From NCBI GenBank assembly GCA_943357975.1, contig CALRGS010000040.1, positions 1 through 5,806 of the forward strand: a stretch of 5,806 bases of DNA, given 5' to 3'. Both the position numbers and the translations under genes were made by a program. This stretch comes from Candidatus Nomurabacteria bacterium. GTDB lineage: Bacteria; Patescibacteriota; Minisyncoccia; Phycocordibacterales; UBA1006. Below the pieces are notes generated by a model. It was given only the letters and a program-made list of their open reading frames with translations. It did not search any database and had not been told where the DNA came from. The stretch's first letter is position 1; each line of letters begins with the position of its first letter. Shown here piece by piece: positions 1 through 4,584 of this stretch.

Positions 1-734
1 TCGCTCGTAAATGCACTTCCGCGATTAATCACATGATAAGCACGTACTACACCATACTCAACAATAGAAACTTTTGTGGTACCTGCACCATAATCAACCA
101 CCAACGTCGGAGAAATCTCTCTGTGGAATACTGAACGAATTGCACTGAAAATTTCAATTTCCTGGCCACGTGTTTCAATGCCAGACTTAGTGCTGATATC
201 ACGATATTGTGAAAGCGTTTCGTTACGCACTGCAACTACTACCACCTCCATCATTTTTCGAATACCATCAGCCTCCCGCTCCTCGGAATAGGTTTCTTTT
301 TTAGGAACCACATACCAATCAAGCGAAACCTCTGTTAATGGCACCGGGATATATTTACGCGCTTCATTAGGAACGATCTGATCAAGTTCTGAGGCTGGAA
401 CTTCTGGGAGGTCGAGGAGGAAAATCAACGTTGCTTGTGATTGAATCGAAATAATCGAAGCTTTAGTGGTCACGTTTGCCTCTCTGAGAATATCAGTTAC
501 CGCCTTGGCAATAATTTCTGGAGCTAAGGTTACTACCCTGCCCGATTTTTCATTTGCATAAGAACCAAGTCCTAATTCCCCATAGGTCTCGAGGAGAATT
601 TTCCCGCCTTCACGTTTAAGCTGCACTACCTTGATAGCACTAGTTCCAATATCAATACCTACCACACTATTCACTGGTTTTGCTGACTTGATAAGTTGCT
701 TACCCTTATTCATTAAATCTTGAAAAAATGACAT
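1..734 (-). CDS. pilM: Type IV pilus assembly protein PilM, actin-like ATPase (3' end outside window)
   Basis: PilM is a cytoplasmic actin/FtsA-fold protein that binds ATP and links the pilus inner-membrane proteins (PilN/PilO) to the assembly motors. I translated 244 codons from the ATG at 734; the frame runs off the left edge open. Residues 1-20 are a short basic leader, followed by the first phosphate-binding strand-loop VGIDIGTSAIKVVQL (about 25-39). A stretch typical of PilM, LPEVPASELDQIVPNEARKY, lies at about 109-128. The second phosphate loop, LVVDYGAGTTKVSI, is at about 211-224. These match the PilM/FtsA ATPase family. The ATG is chosen because a TG-extended TATAAT element ends 7 nt before it, so the mRNA should start at or 1 nt before the A. 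There is no Shine-Dalgarno sequence between that element and the ATG. It is divergent from comF with 30 bp between start codons. Other pilus genes (pilN, pilO) would be expected beyond position 1. FtsA is the alternative, but the N-terminal pattern fits PilM better. Confidence 0.9.
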   Translation of the reverse strand, partial: MSFFQDLMNKGKQLIKSAKPVNSVVGIDIGTSAIKVVQLKREGGKILLETYGELGLGSYANEKSGRVVTLAPEIIAKAVTDILREANVTTKASIISIQSQATLIFLLDLPEVPASELDQIVPNEARKYIPVPLTEVSLDWYVVPKKETYSEEREADGIRKMMEVVVVAVRNETLSQYRDISTKSGIETRGQEIEIFSAIRSVFHREISPTLVVDYGAGTTKVSIVEYGVVRAYHVINRGSAFTS

Positions 735-756
735 ATGTGGAATTATATCATATTAT
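728..756 (+). promoter_or_regulatory. comF promoter: ATGACA -17 bp- TATTAT
   Basis: The -35 ATGACA (728-733, 5 of 6 to consensus) and the -10 TATTAT (751-756, 5 of 6) are separated by exactly 17 bp. Eight bases follow before the ATG at 765, predicting a start near 763-765 and a leader of 0-2 nt. The -35 overlaps the pilM start codon on the other strand, and the spacer contains the pilM -10, so the two promoters should compete for polymerase. Confidence 0.6.
742..750 (-). promoter_or_regulatory. pilM promoter: extended -10 (TGATATAAT)
   Basis: On the minus strand TGATATAAT is a perfect extended -10 element (TGnTATAAT). Seven bases separate it from the pilM ATG at 734, so transcription should start at 735 or 734 and give a leaderless mRNA. 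No good -35 sits at 16-18 bp; a TTGACA at 757-762 is only 9 bp away, too close for a classical -35. The extended -10 may compensate. It lies inside the spacer of the opposing comF promoter. Confidence 0.6.
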
Positions 757-764
757 TGTCAAAC

Positions 765-1397
765 ATGAGAAACCTCCTTTTTGTCATCCTCAATACCCTT
801 TTCCCTATCGAGTGTATTTCGTGTGGAACCAAAGGTCTTGATATTTGTGATGCCTGTATCGAAAACATACTCCCACCTAAGGAACAAAACTATCCTTGGA
901 TTACAAGTTTTGGAAACTACCACGACCTTATTATCAAGGATATTATGTGGCACATTAAAAGTCAGCCCAATAATCGTGCAACAACCATACTTGCTGATGC
1001 GTTTGGGAAAATGGTTAAAAATAGACCAGAATATCCAGACTCATGGATTCTCGTTCCTATTCCTATTAGTGATAAACGTTTTCGCGAACGTGGATATAAT
1101 CAAGCCGAGCTCCTTGCAGAATATTTTGGTAAAACTTTTCATCTCAAGGTCGCAAAAAATGCCTTGATCAAAACGCATCATACAAATAAACAAGGAACTT
1201 CAAAAACCCGTGAGGACCGTATGGAAAATATTAAAAACTCTTTTGGTGTTTACAAAAAATCCCAACAACTTATTGCTGGGAAAAATTGTATTCTTATTGA
1301 CGATATTACGACGACTGGCTCGACCCTTATCGAGGCACGAGAACTATTGCTGCGTGCTGGTGCAAACAAGGTCCTTGCGTGGACTATTGCGAACTAG
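765..1397 (+). CDS. comF: ComF family protein (phosphoribosyltransferase-like, natural competence)
   Basis: ComF proteins are needed for transformation with single-stranded DNA in naturally competent bacteria and are related to the E. coli GntX/type I phosphoribosyltransferase family; the chemical activity is unsettled. The 210-residue product has a typical length. Near the N-terminus it has a four-cysteine zinc-ribbon, CISC (17-20) and CDAC (28-31). VPIPIS at 98-103 and RERGYNQAELLA at about 107-118 are the conserved ComF core. LIDDITTTGST at about 177-187 is the PRPP-binding loop (hydrophobic-x-DD-x-TTTG-S/T). All key residues are intact. I choose the ATG at 765 over the in-frame ATG at 735 because the promoter -10 lies at 751-756, after 735, and because ComF homologues start just before the cysteine motif. 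It is divergent from pilM, consistent with a joint DNA-uptake role. There is no clear intrinsic terminator, only hairpins downstream. Confidence 0.92.
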   Translation: MRNLLFVILNTLFPIECISCGTKGLDICDACIENILPPKEQNYPWITSFGNYHDLIIKDIMWHIKSQPNNRATTILADAFGKMVKNRPEYPDSWILVPIPISDKRFRERGYNQAELLAEYFGKTFHLKVAKNALIKTHHTNKQGTSKTREDRMENIKNSFGVYKKSQQLIAGKNCILIDDITTTGSTLIEARELLLRAGANKVLAWTIAN

Positions 1398-1403
1398 TGC
1401 GCT

Positions 1404-1502
1404 GTAGTATCGTTGATATTACTAGAACACGAGGCAGTCAGCCGACGTGCTCTTTAGGTACGGAACCTAGGGAGTAGGAGCTACTTCTGGGGCACTCGGG
1501 TC
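1404..1502. other. Hairpin-rich intergenic region between convergent genes; possible structured RNA
   Basis: This gene-free stretch can form four tandem hairpins. They are GTAGTATC/GATATTAC with loop GTT (1404-1422); AGA, CACG and GGC pairing with GCC, CGTG and TCT around loop AGTCA (1424-1453); TAGGT/ACCTA (1455-1469); and AGTAG/CTACT with loop GAG, extendable by G·U pairs (1471-1487). GTGCTCT (1447-1453) can also pair with GGGGCAC (1489-1495), which would enclose hairpins 3 and 4 and break hairpin 2, a switch-like alternative. It looks more GC-rich than its flanks. No T-tract follows on either strand, so it is not a standard intrinsic terminator. I see no good promoter and recognise no known RNA family. 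It may serve as a 3' structure for comF, the Nudix-like gene or both. Strand is unknown. Confidence 0.35.
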
Positions 1503-1509
1503 GCTATCG

Positions 1510-1920
1510 TTATTTCAGATATCCGAGTTTTTTGAACATGATTACTGAAGGAGGTACTACGTCTAGCGTCGAAAGATTTTCAATAGGAATCCATTCAATT
1601 TGTTCATGACCTTCAGGAAGAGCAGGTTCTCCAGAGACATACTCGCATTCTAAATCGAGGTAGATAAACTGCTTTTCAATACCGTCATGGTCTTTCTTAG
1701 TCTCCATATCCCAATAGAAATTTCGTGCAGGAGAAACATCAACCCCAGCAAGGCCTTTTATATACTTCTTGAATGTCTCTCTTGGATCTTCACCAGGAAC
1801 GAGCTCTACTCCAAATGAGTACCAGGTTTCCCGATACGGCTCCGAACCAGCAAACTTCTTACGCATCAAAACGGAGCTTTCTTTGAGAATATTGCCGATG
1901 ATTAAAATCTTTGTGAGCAT
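1510..1920 (-). CDS. Nudix-fold protein with degenerate catalytic box
   Basis: The 136-residue product has the length and strand pattern of a Nudix hydrolase. The N-terminal strand LTKILIIGNILKE is followed by LMRKKFAG, by WYSFGVELVPGEDPRETF where the Nudix box begins, and by the late signature IEWIPIENL (108-116). Genuine Nudix enzymes use the box Gx5Ex7REUxEExGU, whose glutamates bind the metal that activates hydrolysis of nucleoside diphosphate-X substrates. Here the box (about 38-60) keeps PGE (E44) and G59. The RE pair is K52-Y53 and the EE pair is G56-L57, so the metal site is lost. I infer a non-hydrolytic binding or regulatory protein, or an enzyme with a relocated active site. The ATG at 1920 is preceded by TATAAT with a 6-nt gap, predicting a leaderless mRNA. 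It lies downstream of the two tRNAs on the same strand and converges on comF. Confidence 0.75.
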   Translation of the reverse strand: MLTKILIIGNILKESSVLMRKKFAGSEPYRETWYSFGVELVPGEDPRETFKKYIKGLAGVDVSPARNFYWDMETKKDHDGIEKQFIYLDLECEYVSGEPALPEGHEQIEWIPIENLSTLDVVPPSVIMFKKLGYLK

Positions 1921-1926
1921 AATATG

Positions 1927-1932
1927 ATTATA
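1927..1932 (-). promoter_or_regulatory. -10 element (TATAAT) of the Nudix-like gene, leaderless position
   Basis: A perfect TATAAT on the minus strand ends six bases before the ATG at 1920, placing the expected transcription start exactly on the A of the start codon. No convincing -35 is present at 16-18 bp. TTGATA at 1940-1945 is 7 bp upstream, too close for a classical -35. Read-through from the upstream tRNA genes is also possible, because no T-rich terminator lies between. Confidence 0.5.
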
Positions 1933-1985
1933 GCTTTTCTATCAAACTTTAGGTACTCGGGTCTACCGATACTAAGTTTTACTAG

Positions 1986-2072
1986 CGGAGGCGGTGAGAT
2001 TCGAACTCACGGAGCCGGTAAAGGCTCGACAGTTTAGTAAACTGTTGATTTAAACCACTCATCCACGCCTCC
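1986..2072 (-). tRNA. tRNA-Ser with unusual anticodon ACT
   Basis: This is a complete 87-nt type II tRNA cloverleaf. The acceptor stem is GGAGGCG/CGCCTCC with discriminator G73, and the D-stem is GAT/ATC with the usual AGTGG loop motif. The anticodon stem is ACAGT/ACTGT with loop TTACTAA (2034-2040). The long variable arm GAGCC/GGCTC is typical of serine tRNAs. The T-arm is GTGAG/CTCAC with loop TTCGAAT. CCA is not encoded. The long arm and G73 are seryl-tRNA synthetase identity features. The loop reads U33-A34-C35-U36-A37, so the anticodon is ACT, cognate to AGU. The fold is perfect and I see no sign of a pseudogene. The neighbouring tRNA-Ser has TTGCTAA in the same loop, differing only at position 34. 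A34 here is very rare in bacteria, where AGY codons are read by GCT. See findings. Confidence 0.93.
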
Positions 2073-2086
2073 AATTTTAAAATATG

Positions 2087-2172
2087 CGGAACCGGAGGGA
2101 TTCGAACCCTCGAGGGCTTTTGACCCTGCTTCTTTAGCAAAGAAGTATGTTCGACCACTCCACCACGGTTCC
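2087..2172 (-). tRNA. tRNA-Ser(GCT)
   Basis: This is an 86-nt type II tRNA with acceptor stem GGAACCG/CGGTTCC and discriminator G. The D-stem is GTG/CAT with one G·U pair. The anticodon stem is CTTCT/AGAAG with loop TTGCTAA, giving anticodon GCT, which reads AGC and AGU. The variable arm is AGGG/CCCT and the T-arm is GAGGG/CCCTC with loop TTCGAAT. CCA is not encoded. It is the first gene of a tandem pair with tRNA-Ser(ACT), 14 bp apart and on the same strand, so the two are probably co-transcribed. Confidence 0.96.
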
Positions 2173-2182
2173 AAGCTACACG

Positions 2183-2211
2183 AGTGTACCATATTTTTAC
2201 TTTTTTGCCAG
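2183..2211 (-). promoter_or_regulatory. Promoter of the tRNA-Ser pair
   Basis: On the minus strand CTGGCA (2206-2211, 4 of 6 to the -35 consensus) lies 17 bp before TACACT (2183-2188). TGG just upstream of the hexamer makes an extended -10 (TGnTACACT). Transcription should begin near 2176, about four bases before the mature 5' end of tRNA-Ser(GCT). The promoter begins immediately after the T-tract of the upstream terminator, so the tRNAs look insulated from the kinase operon. Confidence 0.6.
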
Positions 2212-2238
2212 AAAAAACAGGGTCGATCACCCTGTTTT
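2212..2238 (-). terminator. Rho-independent terminator of the kinase operon
   Basis: On the minus strand AAAACAGGGT (2229-2238) and ACCCTGTTTT (2214-2223) form a 10-bp stem around a 5-nt loop (2224-2228), ending in six Ts (2212-2217). It begins 4 bp after the stop codon of the histidine kinase and ends the four-gene minus-strand operon. The plus-strand reading has only four Ts, so it acts mainly on the minus strand. Confidence 0.88.
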
Positions 2239-2242
2239 AAAA

Positions 2243-3910
2243 CTATGCCACAGGAAGCACTACTGTGAATGCACTTCCTTTTCCAAGTCCCTCAGAAGCC
2301 ACCGACATATGCCCCTTGTGCATTTCTACAATCTTCCTTGCAAGGTACAATCCGAGTCCAGAACCTGCCTGTGAAGCCTTCCCTGCAGCACCACGAATAA
2401 ATTTATCAAATAATTGATCAAGTTCTTCAGGAGCAATTCCAGGACCAGTATCAGCGACAGCCATACGAGCTCGGTGCGCTTCTTGAGTAAACGAAACCGT
2501 CACGGTTCCTTCCTTGGTATACTTAATAGCATTATCAATCAAGTTCACAAAAACTTGCCGGAGTTTGGTTGCATCTCCTACCATAATTTGTGGTACCACA
2601 TCCCCTGTCATCACTAATTTTAACCCCTTCTTTTGTGCCGTAATTTTAAACTCTTCAACAATACGCGCGGTCATGTCGTACAGATCAAACTCTTCATTTT
2701 TTAATACCAATCCTCCTTGTTCAATTTTAGAAATATCAAGCAAGTCATTTACGGTACTAATCAAGTCGTCCGTCGTCACCGCAAGGTGGTCGACCATGGT
2801 CCGAGTCTCAGCATCTGCATGCCTATCTATGAGTGTGTCACCTACTGCTCCTAGTCCCCACTTAATCGAGGTAAGCGGACTGCGCAATTGATGGGTCGCG
2901 AATGAAAGGAACTCATTTTTTGACGCATCAAGAACCTTCAGTTGAACATTGGCTGCTTCGAGCTTATCCTTCAACACCGTAAGTGTTTCGCGTTGCTCAA
3001 TTTCATGTTGCACACTTCTAATAAGTAATACCCCAAAAATAATCATCACTCCCAGAGTAATCCCGGTGATACTGTGGATGAGGCCAAGGTTTTGTACAAA
3101 GAAAATTGATCCAATAAGTGCCCACAACATCAATACGAGAATTTGTGCAGAAAAAGACTTTGTATGAAATGCTTGGTAACGAACAAGTAATACCGAAAGA
3201 AACAATGCAAATACTGGCAGCCCAAAAAGTCCGATCTGTCCAATGGTCCAATCTGATAACAGTGATCCAAGTACATTTCCAAGCGCAAACGAAAGGAGGA
3301 ATAGCGCCAAACCAACAGTGAATAATAATATTTTTCTTTTTTCAATGATATCTTTGGCGCGGTGTCGCTCCCAAAATCCATACCCAAGAATCCATAGCGC
3401 CATCAAGACTTCAATCGCATACCCGTAATAAACCATTATTCCTTCTACCGCCTCACGGTCACAATTGGTAAGATTAAATCCTAAAATCCCGTAATGCGTT
3501 GGGGTGAGTATAAAAATAGGAAGCATCAGTACAAAAAGCAATCCTTGCGCCCATTGCGATGGAAGCCGCTCTCGAGTAAACGCATAGATAAAATAAATAG
3601 CTGCAACATACACCAGAGGTTCAATAATATTCACCACCGACCAGAAAAACGTGGTTTGTTCAGGGGATGGAGTTGCCCACAATACCAAATCTCCGAAAAT
3701 CCAAACTGAAAACAATGCCACCATGACGAAGAAAACTTTGTTGGGAAGATATTTCCTATTCCCAAAATACAAAACTCCGGCAATAATAAGGGACACCACG
3801 AGAGGTAGGAGGTGAGAGTAGTAAATTAGTGGACTAAAAACATTCTGAGAGAAAATAAGAAATGACGATCCTGCCCAATCACAAGCTTGAAGAATTTGGT
3901 TAATTTCCAT
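2243..3910 (-). CDS. Membrane sensor histidine kinase with N-terminal 7TM-type sensor
   Basis: The 555-residue product (from ATG 3910) is a two-component sensor that autophosphorylates a histidine and passes phosphate to a receiver domain. The first ~300 residues hold about nine hydrophobic segments (roughly 30-50, 59-79, 91-112, 122-139, 160-180, 194-215, 224-244, 257-273, 277-297). They resemble the 7TM histidine-kinase sensor family plus two extra helices. A coiled-coil linker (about 298-332) leads to the HisKA dimerisation domain with H-box ATHQLRSPL (phospho-His340). The HATPase_c domain is complete: N-box NLIDNAIKYT (about 456-465), G1 DTGPGI (487-492), F-box LFDKF and G2 GSGLGL (516-521). 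The start overlaps the preceding small gene by 11 bp. An in-frame ATG at 3934 would add eight residues and cannot be excluded. There is no receiver or PAS domain in the protein. The nearest receiver is the divergent single-domain regulator at 5239. The ligand is unknown. Confidence 0.93.
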   Translation of the reverse strand: MEINQILQACDWAGSSFLIFSQNVFSPLIYYSHLLPLVVSLIIAGVLYFGNRKYLPNKVFFVMVALFSVWIFGDLVLWATPSPEQTTFFWSVVNIIEPLVYVAAIYFIYAFTRERLPSQWAQGLLFVLMLPIFILTPTHYGILGFNLTNCDREAVEGIMVYYGYAIEVLMALWILGYGFWERHRAKDIIEKRKILLFTVGLALFLLSFALGNVLGSLLSDWTIGQIGLFGLPVFALFLSVLLVRYQAFHTKSFSAQILVLMLWALIGSIFFVQNLGLIHSITGITLGVMIIFGVLLIRSVQHEIEQRETLTVLKDKLEAANVQLKVLDASKNEFLSFATHQLRSPLTSIKWGLGAVGDTLIDRHADAETRTMVDHLAVTTDDLISTVNDLLDISKIEQGGLVLKNEEFDLYDMTARIVEEFKITAQKKGLKLVMTGDVVPQIMVGDATKLRQVFVNLIDNAIKYTKEGTVTVSFTQEAHRARMAVADTGPGIAPEELDQLFDKFIRGAAGKASQAGSGLGLYLARKIVEMHKGHMSVASEGLGKGSAFTVVLPVA

Positions 3911-4100
3911 ACAGCGAACCCAGCGGCTGGGCATGATTAATTTCTTCTTCCGTTAGAAAGAAGTTGATAGTATGCTTTACATACACACGATAGTGTACTG
4001 CTCCAATTGAAAAAATAAGCGCAATCAAGAAAAACATCGTAATGATGTTACTTCCCTGATCTGTATGATCAACGAGATTTATTTTTTCTCCATCGTTCAT
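3900..4100 (-). CDS. Small single-pass membrane protein (66 aa), unknown function
   Basis: I do not recognise a family. The 66-residue product has an acidic, polar N-terminus (about 1-18), one clear transmembrane helix (about 19-41, NIITMFFLIALIFSIGAVHY) and a polar C-terminal tail with EEEINH. That it is a real gene is supported by its position. It overlaps the SET gene by 32 bp and the kinase by 11 bp in different frames on the same strand, filling the gap between them exactly. An ATG at 4100 is preferred over a GTG at 4115, because a TACAAT element ends six bases before 4100. Possible roles are an accessory subunit of the kinase or a membrane anchor, both inferred from context only. Confidence 0.6.
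   Translation of the reverse strand: MNDGEKINLVDHTDQGSNIITMFFLIALIFSIGAVHYRVYVKHTINFFLTEEEINHAQPLGSLYGN
3919..3931 (-). other. Small perfect inverted repeat before the kinase start
   Basis: CCCAGC and GCTGGG surround one base, giving an RNA stem of five G/C-rich pairs with a 3-nt loop. It ends 8 nt before the ATG at 3910 and lies inside the 3' end of the small membrane gene. It is not followed by a T-tract, so it is not a terminator. It could influence kinase initiation when the upstream gene is translated. If the kinase starts at 3934 it is simply coding sequence. Confidence 0.3.
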
Positions 4101-4584
4101 AATAATATTGTACACCGGTTGGAATAAAAGGTATATAGCTTTCCACTTTTTGTTTAGGGAGACGCTGAATTGAAGTGATTTTCTTACGACAATCTTTTGA
4201 TTTACAGTGACAAGTCCATGGCGCCACCCATCTCAACTCAACCTCTGTCGAAGAATAATCGAAACAAATTTCTTCACCTTTCTTAATAGGTTTTATTGCA
4301 TACAACAAGCGCCTCCCTCGAATTCCAGCATTCGGAGCACACGAATGATTCAAGTATTTACAAGGACAAGTAGGATCAACCCAATAATGCTCCTTGAAAC
4401 AAATCCAGTCGGGATGAGCCAGCACATCGTGTATTGTTTTATTCTCATTGAAGCATACCGGACCTTGGATAATAGCAATACGTTCCCCCTTTTCAATATT
4501 GCCTGCAGCAAAAACACCCTTCCCCTCAATAGGGCTCGACTGTACCTCTATTTTTTTACTTGAATAAATTATTTTTGATTTCAT
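4069..4584 (-). CDS. SET-domain protein-lysine methyltransferase with post-SET cysteines
   Basis: SET proteins transfer methyl groups from S-adenosylmethionine to lysine side chains. The 171-residue product is a compact, complete SET domain. It opens with GKGVFAAGNIEKGERI (about 21-36, the usual G-x-GVFA opening). NHSCAPN (79-85) forms the pseudoknot/SAM-binding motif, and GEEICFDY (103-110) supplies the catalytic tyrosine region. A post-SET zinc motif CHCKSKDC (125-132) follows and would bind zinc with C82 of NHSC. All signature residues are present, so activity is expected; the substrate is unknown. The ATG at 4584 overlaps the stop of the upstream membrane gene as ATGA, a hallmark of translational coupling. 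Only a weak purine stretch (GAGAAAGAAAAAAAT) precedes it. The 3' end overlaps the small membrane gene by 32 bp. SET domains are scattered in bacteria and often attributed to transfer, but base composition here does not visibly differ from the neighbours. Confidence 0.9.
   Translation of the reverse strand: MKSKIIYSSKKIEVQSSPIEGKGVFAAGNIEKGERIAIIQGPVCFNENKTIHDVLAHPDWICFKEHYWVDPTCPCKYLNHSCAPNAGIRGRRLLYAIKPIKKGEEICFDYSSTEVELRWVAPWTCHCKSKDCRKKITSIQRLPKQKVESYIPFIPTGVQYYYERWRKNKSR
4107..4112 (-). promoter_or_regulatory. Possible internal -10 (TACAAT) for the small membrane gene and kinase
   Basis: TACAAT on the minus strand lies six bases before the ATG at 4100, the same geometry as the other leaderless starts here. 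It is inside the 3' end of the SET gene, where it also encodes tyrosine codons, and no good -35 is visible. A chance match is a real possibility. Confidence 0.3.

Larger units (their letters stand above)
1452..1963. repeat. Short split direct repeats flanking the Nudix-like gene
   Basis: CTTTAGGTAC occurs at 1452-1461 and again at 1947-1956. ACTCGGGTC occurs at 1494-1502 and again at 1955-1963. At the second site the two overlap in one 17-bp string (CTTTAGGTACTCGGGTC). At the first they are separated by 32 bp that hold most of two hairpins. The second copy looks like the first with the hairpin segment deleted between two AC dinucleotides. The downstream copy also sits in a hairpin: ACTT/AAGT (1946-1949 with 1974-1977) around GGTA/TACC (1952-1955 with 1964-1967). 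The coordinates given span both copies, with the Nudix-like gene between them. Origin unknown; chance similarity is not excluded. Confidence 0.35.

Noticed and set aside
757..762. TTGACA as the classical -35 of pilM
   Set aside because: It is only 9 bp from the -10, far from the 16-18 bp needed by a sigma-70 type polymerase.
735..764. Upstream in-frame ATG at 735 as the comF start
   Set aside because: It would place the -10 box inside the gene and add ten hydrophobic residues before the usual ComF start.
743..779. Perfect AAGGAGG (773-779, minus) six bases before an ATG opening a seven-codon frame (766-743) upstream of pilM
   Set aside because: It is antisense to comF codons, lies upstream of the predicted pilM transcription start at 734-735, and no other start in the window uses a Shine-Dalgarno sequence. 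Most likely chance.
1982..2230. Minus-strand 82-codon open frame across the tRNA genes
   Set aside because: It runs through two perfect tRNA cloverleaves; its translation is an artefact of tRNA sequence.
2147..3709. Several plus-strand open frames opposite the histidine kinase
   Set aside because: They lie opposite strongly conserved kinase motifs, show no recognisable domain and have no promoter or start context.
4101..4115. GTG at 4115 as start of the small membrane protein
   Set aside because: The ATG at 4100 lies 6 nt after a TACAAT box, matching the other genes; the extra five residues add nothing recognisable.
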